DNA of 27,250 nt, taken from the IMG/VR virus record IMGVR_UViG_3300025283_000004, positions 1 through 27,250 of that record; one strand, given 5' to 3'. The DNA is from a virus. A program made the position numbers and the translations under genes. Positions 1 to 7,300 of this stretch are shown piece after piece. The first letter of the stretch is position 1. Each line of letters starts with the position of its first letter. The notes under the pieces were generated by a model. That model saw only the letters and a list, made by a program, of their open reading frames with translations. It ran no database searches and had not been told where the DNA came from.

Positions 1-55
1 CCCCCCTGGGGGGCACCCCCTCTCCATCTCACCCCATCCCATCGCATCCCCTCTC

Positions 56-244
56 ATGATCATGTCCATGGCATCAGACCTCACCACTCGTCAGATCGTG
101 TGGGCAGGGCGTCCCACTGAGGGCGCACAGCAGACCATGGGGCTGCAGGTGCCCATCACTGTGGAGGCATCGTGGCTAGCAGGTGCTCATGCTGCCCGCT
201 ATCGTGAAGAGGCACTCGCCCGCCTGCCTCAGTGGGAGGACTGA
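56..244 (+). CDS. Small hypothetical protein in the GC-rich block
   Basis: This 62-residue ORF lies wholly in the GC-rich block. I do not recognise it. It is rich in Ala, Gly, Arg and Gln, has no membrane segment, and ends in an acidic QWED tail. There are in-frame ATGs at 56, 62 and 68; the last gives a start MASDLTTRQ. None has a clear Shine-Dalgarno site, because the upstream sequence is C-rich. The third codon positions are GC-rich, so its codon use differs sharply from the phage genes to the right, which suggests an origin outside the AT-rich virion gene cluster. It could also be a chance ORF, since GC-rich DNA has few stop codons. A hairpin (261-297) follows 17 bases after the stop. Confidence 0.4.
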   Translation: MIMSMASDLTTRQIVWAGRPTEGAQQTMGLQVPITVEASWLAGAHAARYREEALARLPQWED

Positions 245-260
245 CCCGCTATCCTAGCAC

Positions 261-297
261 ACCCCCAGACCATGCCGAAGGGCAGTGATTTGGGGGT
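261..297. repeat. Hairpin: ACCCCCA/TGGGGGT outer stem with TGCC/GGCA inner stem
   Basis: The outer arms (261-267 and 291-297) are exact 7-base complements. Inside them, TGCC (273-276) and GGCA (281-284) pair around the loop GAAG. The hairpin stands just after the stop of the ORF at 56-244 and exactly where composition falls from GC-rich to AT-rich. No T run follows, so it is not a classic intrinsic terminator. It could end a transcript with a protein factor, protect a 3' end, or mark a junction. Confidence 0.55.
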
Positions 298-306
298 AAT
301 ACGTTT

Positions 307-329
307 GTATCGGCGGAGCCGAGCGATAC
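307..329. repeat. Second hairpin: GTAT-CGGC / GCCG-(bulge)-ATAC
   Basis: CGGC (311-314) pairs with GCCG (318-321) around GGA. GTAT (307-310) pairs with ATAC (326-329) if AGCG is bulged out. A competing fold pairs GTATCG (307-312) with CGATAC (324-329). It starts only 9 bases after the previous hairpin, so the two would form a tandem structure in RNA or single-stranded DNA. Function unknown. Confidence 0.45.
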
Positions 330-361
330 CAAAAACGATAGATACTATTAACCTACAAAAC

Positions 362-405
362 TTTGAAAACGCTCGATCATTTACACGTTTCAAAAAAATT
401 TTTTT
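362..405. other. Imperfect stem followed by an A7T7 tract
   Basis: TTTGAAAACG (362-371) pairs with CGTTTCAAA (386-394) with one bulged A, around a 14-base loop. It runs into seven A (392-398) and seven T (399-405). On the + strand the stem-then-T-run order resembles a weak intrinsic terminator. The A7T7 tract is also a likely intrinsically bent site that could aid a promoter. Both readings are inference. Confidence 0.35.
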
Positions 406-543
406 CCCAAATCAAATGACTCAAAAAACCTCAATAACTTCAGTGCCCCCTTGGAGATCTGGCATTACCATCTGTAACCCCAAAAACACGAAAACCACAA
501 TCATCGAGGAACTTGGATATGTCTACATAGTATTGCAAGAACT

Positions 544-726
544 ATGGAGAATGTGGTGGAACAAGTCTCGCATATTATAGTAGAGATTCCAACGCTTTCA
601 ATATACGTGTGTAGTAATCGAGGTAGGCAAATGCCATTTCGATGTGACTCACAAGAAAGTTTGAATGATATTGTGGAATATATACATTTGCGGTTACCGT
701 TTACTAAGATTTTAATCAAACAATGA
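544..726 (+). CDS. Small hypothetical protein, 60 aa
   Basis: This is a 60-residue ORF ending 28 bases before the next gene. The central part alternates hydrophobic and polar residues (VEIPTLSIYVCSNRG) and is followed by a likely helix (ESLNDIVEYIHLRLP), a small alpha/beta pattern I associate with short cyanophage proteins, though I cannot name a family. It contains two Cys (residues 23 and 34). The ATG at 544 has only a weak upstream site (GCAAGAA); no better start is seen. A minus-strand frame (501-719) covers the same bases, but the + frame fits the direction of every neighbour. Called with moderate confidence because of the weak start. Confidence 0.5.
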   Translation: MENVVEQVSHIIVEIPTLSIYVCSNRGRQMPFRCDSQESLNDIVEYIHLRLPFTKILIKQ

Positions 727-754
727 ATATATAAGAAAGATTTGGTAAAACTTT

Positions 755-955
755 ATGACTAAAACATATGAAACAACGGTCGAGTACAATGAAGACTTTG
801 ACGAATACTATATTACATTACCCGACGAACTGATCGAATCACTTGCTTGGGACGAGGGAGATGTGGTAGAATGGCACATGAATAAAGACGGCACCGTTCT
901 TGTAGAGCGAGTCGATGAATTCTTTGAGAGTGAACAAAATGACGAAGATGAATAA
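755..955 (+). CDS. AbrB/MazE-like small acidic protein
   Basis: This 66-residue protein has the pattern of an AbrB/SpoVT-type swapped-hairpin fold. A strand with ITLPDELIESLAW is followed by DEGDVVEWHMNKDGTVLV, the usual layout of a strand, a short helix ending in a Trp or Gly turn, and a strand pair. In bacteria such domains bind DNA as transition-state regulators or antitoxins. In cyanophages similar short proteins are common, but their role is unknown to me. Here the protein is very acidic, with a Glu/Asp tail (FFESEQNDEDE) and few basic residues, so DNA binding is uncertain. No toxin partner lies beside it. Its end overlaps the next gene by 17 bases, so the two are likely translated together. 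Confidence 0.72.
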   Translation: MTKTYETTVEYNEDFDEYYITLPDELIESLAWDEGDVVEWHMNKDGTVLVERVDEFFESEQNDEDE

Positions 956-1268
956 AGTAAACTTTTCTATTGTAGGAAAGGATGGCACAGTTCAGCAGGA
1001 CTTATCTTTTGATGATTTTGATACGTTAGCAGATCACATGATGGATGTTGCTAGCAAATGGTATGAGGGAGTTTATGATCCCGATGATAGTATGAAGGTT
1101 GAAAGATTTGATGAAAATGACAATTTGATTTTAACTGAAGAACGTAAATTTGGAGAGGATATTAACGATGAGTTCGACGGAGAAGAGTTTAATCTCAACC
1201 TTCCAGAGCTTCCAGACCTCGGATCAACGAATAAACGAGGTAGAGGAAAGCCTAAAGGTTTTGGTTGA
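939..1268 (+). CDS. Conserved-looking hypothetical protein, 109 aa
   Basis: I choose the ATG at 939 because GAGAG (926-930) lies 8 bases upstream. ATGs at 915 and 948 fit the ribosome site less well. The product opens with short strands (VNFSIVGKDGTVQQD), has an acidic middle with a likely helix (DTLADHMMDVASKWYEGVYD), and closes with a short basic tail (NKRGRGKPKGFG). I do not recognise a named family. It starts inside the end of the AbrB-like gene and its last 101 bases overlap the next gene in another frame, so this part of the cluster is packed unusually tightly. No membrane segment or signal peptide is visible. Confidence 0.65.
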   Translation: MTKMNKVNFSIVGKDGTVQQDLSFDDFDTLADHMMDVASKWYEGVYDPDDSMKVERFDENDNLILTEERKFGEDINDEFDGEEFNLNLPELPDLGSTNKRGRGKPKGFG

Positions 1269-1434
1269 GCTATTATTGAATAGAATAGAGAAAATGGAGA
1301 AACAACTCTCTAGACTTCCTGATCCATTTGTGTTAGAATATCGAGTACCTGGAGACGATGAGTATACTGATCTCGGAACTGTTTTGACGGATATCTATGT
1401 TCGTCTAAATAGAATTGAAGAAAAGTTAAAGTAA
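1168..1434 (+). CDS. Coiled-coil hypothetical protein, 88 aa
   Basis: The start at 1168 has a good ribosome site (GGAGAGG at 1152-1158, 9 bases upstream). The product has a heptad-like stretch at about residues 22-50 (INEVEESLKVLVELLLNRI and onward), a middle strand region with LEYRVPGDDEYTDL, and a C-terminal helix (YVRLNRIEEKLK). It is probably an oligomer. The heptads begin in the part that overlaps the previous gene, which supports the long form. If that overlap were not real, the ATG at 1294 would give a protein about half as long. It sits directly before the PAAR gene, so a role in spike or tail assembly is possible but unproven. Confidence 0.62.
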   Translation: MSSTEKSLISTFQSFQTSDQRINEVEESLKVLVELLLNRIEKMEKQLSRLPDPFVLEYRVPGDDEYTDLGTVLTDIYVRLNRIEEKLK

Positions 1435-1435
1435 T

Positions 1436-1708
1436 ATGGCAATCCCTATAGCAGTTATTGGTGATATGGTTGGATCAGGCACATTAATCGCAAAACCATC
1501 GGTAACTGTGAAGATTGGTGGACAACCCGTATGTCTTGCGCCTGCTACCGTGTCACCACATGGTTCCGACGCCCATGCATCCGCAACGGTTGCTGCAGGG
1601 AAGATAACAAAGTTGAAGATTGACAAACAACCTGTCATTGGAGACGGCGATGTTGCCACTTGTGGCCATGTCGTGATTGCAAAAAATAAAAAAGTTACCG
1701 CAAGTTAG
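1436..1708 (+). CDS. PAAR-like baseplate spike tip protein
   Basis: This 90-residue protein has the features of PAAR-repeat tip proteins: short strands with many Gly and Pro, a start AIPIAVIGDMVGSGT, PSVTVKIGGQPVCLAPATVSPHG in the middle, and QPVIGDGDVATCGHVVI near the end. In the family, His and Cys residues near the apex hold a metal ion, and the small cone caps the trimeric spike, as gp5.4 does on gp5 in T4. Candidate metal ligands here are Cys34, His42, His47, Cys76 and His78; which ones bind is inference. The gene begins 1 base after the previous stop. The spike or lysozyme partner (gp5) is not in this window. Confidence 0.88.
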   Translation: MAIPIAVIGDMVGSGTLIAKPSVTVKIGGQPVCLAPATVSPHGSDAHASATVAAGKITKLKIDKQPVIGDGDVATCGHVVIAKNKKVTAS

Positions 1709-1710
1709 TT

Positions 1711-1857
1711 ATGGCAAAATCAAAAATCGGTCTAGTCAAGACAAATTATGTACCAGGCAAACCCAAAATTACGAGTCAGGGACGTTCGAAGAACACGAAT
1801 CGTGCCGCAACCAGTCGAAATGGTCGTAAAAAGCGTTATCGTGGGCAGGGCAGGTAA
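1711..1857 (+). CDS. Very basic 48-aa protein, conserved cyanophage type
   Basis: The ATG at 1711 comes 2 bases after the PAAR stop. The 48 residues include 8 Lys and 7 Arg and no Asp or Glu at all. The start MAKSKIGLVKTNYVPGKPK and the end KKRYRGQGR match, from memory, a small protein found in many marine T4-like phages. The role is unknown to me. The charge suggests binding to nucleic acid or to an acidic virion surface. It is the last gene before the strong terminator at 1873, so it ends the small-gene transcript. Confidence 0.75.
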   Translation: MAKSKIGLVKTNYVPGKPKITSQGRSKNTNRAATSRNGRKKRYRGQGR

Positions 1858-1872
1858 GAAATTTTGAGTAAG

Positions 1873-1895
1873 AACGCCATTTTTTGGCGTTTTTT
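1873..1895 (+). terminator. Intrinsic transcription terminator
   Basis: AACGCC (1873-1878) and GGCGTT (1886-1891) form a 6-base stem around a 7-base AT loop, followed by T through 1895. It lies 15 bases after the basic protein gene and separates the small-gene run from the baseplate block. Confidence 0.88.
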
Positions 1896-1967
1896 ATGAT
1901 ATTTGCCAAAAATCGGGATAGCAACCCCGTAAAAAGTTCTGTTTTATACCTTTTTTGGAAAAAACAG

Positions 1968-2159
1968 ATGGCAAAATACCAAGTTGACCGAGATATTTTG
2001 TATATGAAGGAAAACTGGGGCACCACAAAGCTTGTTACAGACTATATGGCGCTGACTCCGACAAAACAACGGAAGAAAAACGAACCACCAGATGATAGAA
2101 TGTCTAGACAATGTGGTGGTAAGGATGGTTTTGATGATTACGTTGAGTGGTGGGCTTGA
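1968..2159 (+). CDS. Hypothetical protein, 63 aa
   Basis: I start at ATG 1968 rather than further left, because the longer frame begins inside the terminator. A GGAA site stands just upstream. The product begins MAKYQVDRDILYMKENWGTT, has a basic middle (TPTKQRKKNEPP) and ends in an acidic, aromatic tail (DGFDDYVEWWA). It contains DDRMSRQCGGKDG, which looks like a conserved turn, with a single Cys. I do not know its function. It is alone between the terminator and the late promoter before gp25, and may be transcribed on its own or by read-through. Confidence 0.65.
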   Translation: MAKYQVDRDILYMKENWGTTKLVTDYMALTPTKQRKKNEPPDDRMSRQCGGKDGFDDYVEWWA

Positions 2160-2167
2160 ATATTGGG

Positions 2168-2175
2168 CATAAATA
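2168..2175 (+). promoter_or_regulatory. T4-type late promoter motif (CATAAATA) before gp25
   Basis: CATAAATA differs from the T4 late -10 consensus TATAAATA only in the first base, which is variable in cyanophage late promoters. It ends 22 bases before the gp25 start and lies after the terminator at 1873-1895, the expected place for a promoter of the baseplate block. In T4 such sites need the phage sigma factor gp55 and the sliding clamp. Confidence 0.7.
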
Positions 2176-2197
2176 ATAATATAAAAATAGCTCTCTC

Positions 2198-2590
2198 ATG
2201 CCTAAGTTCCGAGAATTTAAGGATTTAAGTGTAACGTTTGATAAACACATTCAAACGGGTGATCTGATTGTAACTAAGAATGAGAGAGCGATTAAAACGG
2301 CGATTCAAAATTTAGTTGTAACAAGAAGAGGAGAGCGTTTTTTCAACTCCGACATCGGAACTGGATTGACAAATCTCCTCTTTGAAGCGATGGATTATGG
2401 TATTGCTGGTTCTATTCAATCTGAAGTATCTCAAATCATTCAAAAATACGAACCAAGAGTTGATTTAGTTTCCGTTAATGCGTTTCCAAACTTTGATGAT
2501 AATCGTTATGAGATAGAAGTTGAGTTTAGAATCAAAGGCATCGATATTGTTCCCACTACAGTGGAAATTTTTCTAGAGAGAACCAGATAA
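2198..2590 (+). CDS. 25: Baseplate wedge subunit gp25
   Basis: At 130 residues it is close to the 132 of T4 gp25. The family pattern is visible: a helix with ERAIKTAIQNLVVTRRGERF (T4 has SIKNSLLGIITTRKGSRPF), then DIGTGLTNLLFE, a helix, and YEPRVDLVSV, which holds the EPR signature, followed by a strand pair. gp25 is related to GpW/TssE proteins and sits in the wedge next to the gp6 dimer, where it is thought to help start sheath assembly. The start has no clear Shine-Dalgarno site (AATAGCTCTCTC precedes it). The stop is directly followed by the gp6 ATG, so the two are surely co-translated. Confidence 0.95.
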   Translation: MPKFREFKDLSVTFDKHIQTGDLIVTKNERAIKTAIQNLVVTRRGERFFNSDIGTGLTNLLFEAMDYGIAGSIQSEVSQIIQKYEPRVDLVSVNAFPNFDDNRYEIEVEFRIKGIDIVPTTVEIFLERTR

Positions 2591-4390
2591 ATGCCATACA
2601 CACAGGTTAATAACTTAGATTATCTACAAATAAAAAACGCACTGAAGGATTATCTGAAGGCGCAAACGGATATTACTGACTATGATTACGAAGGGTCAGT
2701 TATTAGTCATTTACTTGATGTATTAGCATACAATACTTACTATACTGCGTTCAATACCAACATGGTAGTGAACGAGTTGTTCTTGGATTCTGCTACACTA
2801 AGAGATAATGTTGTTTCATTAGCAAAGCAACTAGGATATCGTCCTCGTTCAGTAACCTCTCCGTCAACAAGTATTAACTTCCAAGCAAGCTTTACTGGAA
2901 CAGCACCAGATACGATTACATTAAAAGCAGGTGCTGCATTTACAACAATCTTTGATGATACACTATATCAGTATAGTGTAGTTGATGATATCAAAGCAAA
3001 TGTAGTCGGTGGAGTTGCAAATTTTACAAATATAGTTATTAAAGAGGGAACCTACCTCAAAGCAAACTTTACCGTAAACTCAACGTTGAAGTCTCAGAAG
3101 TTTATTCTGTCAAATCCATTTATCGACACTTCTACAATCCGTGTAAAAGTGTTTCCTAACAGTTCTAGTACTTCGTTTGCGATTTATAGACCAGCAGATA
3201 ATGTTTTATCAATAACACCAAGTTCTAGAGTGTTTTTCATTGAAGAAGTAGAAGATGAAAACTACGAAATCACGTTCGGTGATGGCATTTTCGGAAGAAA
3301 ACTTCAAAATACTGAATATATTGAGATTTCATACCTCACAACTAACGGACCCGCTTCGAATGGAGCAAACTCATTTGTATTCAATGGTATTCTAGCAGAT
3401 ACATTTGGTAATACAACATACACCGTTACCGTAACTGTACCCACTGCACCTGAAGGATCTTCGGGTGGAGAAGACATTGAATCAATCGATAAGATCAAAA
3501 AGAACGCTCCTAAGATGTATGGAGCACAAGACCGCGCAGTAACAGCGGATGACTACGAAGCAATCATTCGTAAAATCTATCCAGCAACCTCTGACATTAT
3601 TATTTTTGGCGGTGAAGAAGACAATCCTCCGCAATATGGTAAAGTTAAGATTGTAATAAAACCAAGAAACACAGCATTCTTGACTGCATTTAGCAAGAGG
3701 TCGATTGTTGATGAACTCAAAAAGTATTGTGTTGCTTCGATTACTCCAGAAATCGTTGATCCATCAGTTGTTTATGTCGAGATAATCAGTGATATCTTCT
3801 ATGATACCAACAAAACAACACTAACTGCAGACAAAATCAAAGCTTTGGTTGTTGAAACTGTGGAAAAATATATTTTATCGTCAGATATTGAAAAGTTTAA
3901 TGGTAAGTTTAGATATAGTAAGGTAGTTGGTGCGATTGATAATGCAGAAAATGCCATTACAAGCAACTTGACATATATTGTCTTGAGAAAAGACTTTTAT
4001 CCCGCATTAAACGCAAGTTATTACTATGAACTATGTTTCCAAAACACATTTGATGAAGAATGTGATAGTTCTACCGTTTATAGCACTGGTTTTGTAGTTC
4101 AAGAATACCCCAATGATATAGTATATTTGGAAGATCGTGCTGGCAAAATGGTACTATATAGACTAGATTCTCAAACTGGAGATAAAATTGTTTTAAATCG
4201 TGAAATAGGAACGGTGGATTATGTGAAAGGTGAAGTGAAGTTATACGATCTTTCGATTATACAGGGAACATACAACGATAACAAAATCGAACTGAGAGTG
4301 ATTCCTCTAAAAAATGATATTAATGCTTCAAGAGAAGTTTACTTGGATGTTGATATTCCAAGAAGCACATTCACCGTAGTCCAAGAGTAA
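2591..4390 (+). CDS. 6: Baseplate wedge subunit gp6 (baseplate J-like)
   Basis: At 599 residues it is a little shorter than T4 gp6 (660). The N-terminal part has the gp6 helices (DYLKAQTDITDYDYEGSVIS and LAYNTYYTAFNTNMVVNELF). The middle carries the baseplate-J motif FGDGIFGRK at about residues 229-237, and then the segment AVTADDYEAIIRKIYP, usual for the J domain. gp6 dimers link neighbouring wedges into the ring around the hub. The ATG directly follows the gp25 stop, and the next start comes 4 bases after the gp6 stop. The C-terminal 110 residues are beta-rich and look like the usual cyanophage form. Nothing seems broken. Confidence 0.93.
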   Translation: MPYTQVNNLDYLQIKNALKDYLKAQTDITDYDYEGSVISHLLDVLAYNTYYTAFNTNMVVNELFLDSATLRDNVVSLAKQLGYRPRSVTSPSTSINFQASFTGTAPDTITLKAGAAFTTIFDDTLYQYSVVDDIKANVVGGVANFTNIVIKEGTYLKANFTVNSTLKSQKFILSNPFIDTSTIRVKVFPNSSSTSFAIYRPADNVLSITPSSRVFFIEEVEDENYEITFGDGIFGRKLQNTEYIEISYLTTNGPASNGANSFVFNGILADTFGNTTYTVTVTVPTAPEGSSGGEDIESIDKIKKNAPKMYGAQDRAVTADDYEAIIRKIYPATSDIIIFGGEEDNPPQYGKVKIVIKPRNTAFLTAFSKRSIVDELKKYCVASITPEIVDPSVVYVEIISDIFYDTNKTTLTADKIKALVVETVEKYILSSDIEKFNGKFRYSKVVGAIDNAENAITSNLTYIVLRKDFYPALNASYYYELCFQNTFDEECDSSTVYSTGFVVQEYPNDIVYLEDRAGKMVLYRLDSQTGDKIVLNREIGTVDYVKGEVKLYDLSIIQGTYNDNKIELRVIPLKNDINASREVYLDVDIPRSTFTVVQE

Positions 4391-4394
4391 ATAG

Positions 4395-7300
4395 ATGTCT
4401 AAGGCAAAAAAACTTTCGGTTCTAGTTGATACGCAGCTTCCCGATTTTATTGCATCCGAATACGACAATTTCTCCAAGTTCCTGCAGAAGTATTATGAGC
4501 AGCTAGAAACTGCTGGACAACCATTAGACATCATTAATAATCTCACAACCTATCATGATATTGATTTTTATGAAAAGAGTTTATTAAAGGAAAATACTAC
4601 ACTCAGTTCTTCGATTAATGCAACTGCTACGACAATCAACGTTGCATCAACCGCAGGATTCCCAGAAAAAAACGGATATTTCTCAATTGACGAAGAAATA
4701 ATCTTCTACAAGAAGACAACTTCTACTAGTTTTATTAACTGTTACCGTAATGTAAGCGGAACCACAAAACTTGGAGATCTGTATCACTTAAATGATTATA
4801 GATCAGTAGATCCAGCAAATGTAGGCACTGGAGTGCCGCATACTGCTGGTAAGATTGTTAATAATATAAGTAATCTCTTTCTATATGCTTTTGTTAAAAA
4901 CTTTGAAAGGGAATACTTGGATGCATTTCCAGAACAGAATTTAAAAACAGAAGTTGATAAAAGAATTTTAATCAAAAATATCAAACAGTTCTATAGAACA
5001 AAAGGAACTGAGCAATCAATCAAGTTTATTTTCAACTCCATTGTTGCTACTGAACCTTCAGATATTCCATCAGTATATTACCCAAAAGATAATACATTTA
5101 AAGCATCAAATGGCGAATGGATTGATAAGTATGGATTGCAGGTAAAAGTTCTTTCTGGAGATGTAACCCAGTTAGTTGGGCAAAAGATTGTTCAAAATAC
5201 TTCTGTATATTCAGATGCACCTTATTCTTTTGCTATTGTTGACGCAGTTGTTCCTATTGGAGACAAAGACGGAGAAACATTATACGAACTAGTTCTTGCC
5301 GAAGACACCATAGTTGGTAACTTTGTTCTTTCTGCAAAGACATATTTGACTAAAATTTTACCATCTAATGCAGTAGCAGGAAACTTTGTGAATGTTTACT
5401 CCACATCAGGATGGAATACTACTGAAGGAGAACTGAGAATAGGAAATGAGACGATCACGTATAAAACAAAAAATGTAAATCAGTTTAAAATAACTAGTAG
5501 AACTGGTTCATCCTCTTATTCTGTTGGAACTAGCGTATATTCAAACTCTTCTCTGTTTGGATACTATACTGACGGCAATGGAGTTATTCAAGAGGTCGGA
5601 CTATTACCACTTGGTTATCTATATGATTTGAAAGTTTTTGCAGGAGCTCCATATTCATCAGAAGGCGATAAAATCCAAGTAGAAGATTCTGGATTTTCTT
5701 CTTTAGATCCAATCATTTATAACAGTTCAACTAATAGCACTAGATGGATTATTAATGAATCAAATACGGCTCCATTAGTATCATCTCAATCATCGGTACA
5801 ATCTTTATTATCAGAAGTTATTGCTAATGTATCTGCAATCTATGAAGACGATCAATATTTTTATATTGCTTCATCTGGATTTCCTTCTTATTCTATTGGA
5901 CCTTTCACAGCATTAACTAATCCTCAAAATCAAAATCTATTAAAGTTAATAAAGAAAAATCCAACAACTTCCACGGAAATATTTACAACCACAACAAAAG
6001 ATGTTGGTATTTTAGTAAATGGTGTCCGTTTGTATAGTTATAAAGATGATGAAGAAGTTATCAACGGTCCTGTAGTAAAAATAGAAGTTACTAATCAAGG
6101 TACTTCTTATGCTGCTCCCCCATTTGTACTGTTTGGTAATGGTAGCGCATCTGCTACTGCTGTAATGTCTGGAGAAGTGGTCGAAAAGATCATTATCAAT
6201 GATGGAGGTACTGGATACACTTCAGATCCAGCAGTAACCATTACTTCGGGACGTGGAGCAGTTATAACTGCTACTGTTACTGGCGATAGAGTAACAAGAC
6301 TCAATATAGTGAACCCAGGCGAGTATTATTCGTCACCACCAACTGTTGTTATTAGAGATAGTCTTGGCAGAGGTAGATACGCCGAATATATTGCAAATGT
6401 TTCTGCAGAAGGGCAAATCACAGGATTTATTAAAATCCAAGAAGGTAAGTTCTATACCCAGGAAAATGTGATTGTTGAAATCATTCCTGTTGGAAAAAAT
6501 GCTACTGCAGTAGCTAAAGTAAAGAGATGGAGAAAAAATAGATTTACAAAACTACAAAGTTCGTTAGATTCTAGTTATGGATATTATTTTGACAATATTA
6601 ATCCAGCACTAGGTTATGGATATGGACATGTAGCAAATCCAAAAAAACTACGTGTAGCATTAAACGATAACTTAGATGGTAATGGGTTAATACCAGCTAC
6701 CTTGACTCACTCTCCAATCTTAGGATTTGCTTATGATGGTAATCCGATTTATGGACCATATGGATACACCAATCCATTGAGTAAGAAAACTGCTATTATA
6801 AGAATGACGAGCAGTTATGCATTAAACACCAGCAGAACAAATGGTCCAACCAATCCCCTAGGAACTTATGTAGAAGATTATACTTATGTTCATCGATCTG
6901 GATCTCTAGATGAAAATAATGGTAGATTTTGTGTAACACCAGAATATCCTTTCGGGGTGTATGCATATTTCATAACTATAGATTCAAATAATAATCCAGT
7001 TTTTCCATATTGCCTTGGTAAAAACTATTATTCATTACCAGTTTCTTCAAACTATGAAAATTTCATTTCTCAAGATGATTTGCCAAAAAACATCACAAGA
7101 TATAGAACAGATAAGATTCGTAATAATGGCATTGATACTTTTGCATTAATAGAAAGTGTAAACTCTGGATCTATTGATGGAGTTGACGTTGCATCATCAA
7201 GTAATAACTTTTCGGTTGGTTCTAAGGTTTATTTTAATGAAGAAAATACTGGAGGGGAAGATCTAACAGCAAGTGTTGGATCTTTGTATGGAAAACCTAT

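Larger units (their letters stand above)
1..297. other. GC-rich block with C/G-run inverted repeats, unlike the rest of the window
   Basis: By hand count, bases 61-120 are 60% GC and 121-180 are 67%, while bases 661-720 are 27%. The block starts with six C, one T and six G (1-13), a perfect short palindrome, and the G run faces another C run at 16-20. Bases 14-55 are almost free of G and repeat short CATCCC-like units. The block ends at a second C5/G5 inverted repeat (261-267 with 291-297). It may be DNA acquired from a GC-rich source, a GC-rich phage patch, or an assembly join. The sequence alone cannot separate these. Confidence 0.7.
245..543. other. Gene-poor spacer at the composition boundary
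   Basis: No convincing gene is seen in these 299 bases. They hold two hairpins in the first 85 bases (261-297 and 307-329), an imperfect stem (362-371 with 386-394) and an A7T7 tract (392-405). An open frame from 272 to 580 exists but has no ribosome binding site and runs through both hairpins, so I do not call it. I see no tRNA cloverleaf. Confidence 0.55.

Noticed and set aside
272-580. 102-codon + strand ORF across the gene-poor spacer
   Set aside because: No ribosome site, runs through both hairpins and the A7T7 tract, overlaps the better candidate at 544, and the translation has no fold-like pattern.
501-719. 72-codon minus-strand ORF opposite the gene at 544-726
   Set aside because: It is the only candidate on the minus strand here, Cys- and Ser-rich as expected of an antisense shadow, and the + frame looks more protein-like and fits the neighbours.
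728-740. Possible late promoter (ATATATAAG) before the AbrB-like gene
   Set aside because: More than one mismatch to NATAAATA and only about 17 bases from the ATG, so it cannot be told from AT-rich background.
1426-1659. Minus-strand ORF opposite the PAAR gene
   Set aside because: The + frame gives a clear PAAR-type protein, so this is a shadow. The same holds for the other antisense frames inside gp6, gp7, gp8, the DUF4815 gene and the fibre.
1884-1967. Upstream extension of the 63-aa gene
   Set aside because: It would begin inside the terminator loop and T run; the ATG at 1968 has a nearby GGAA site and gives the expected short product.
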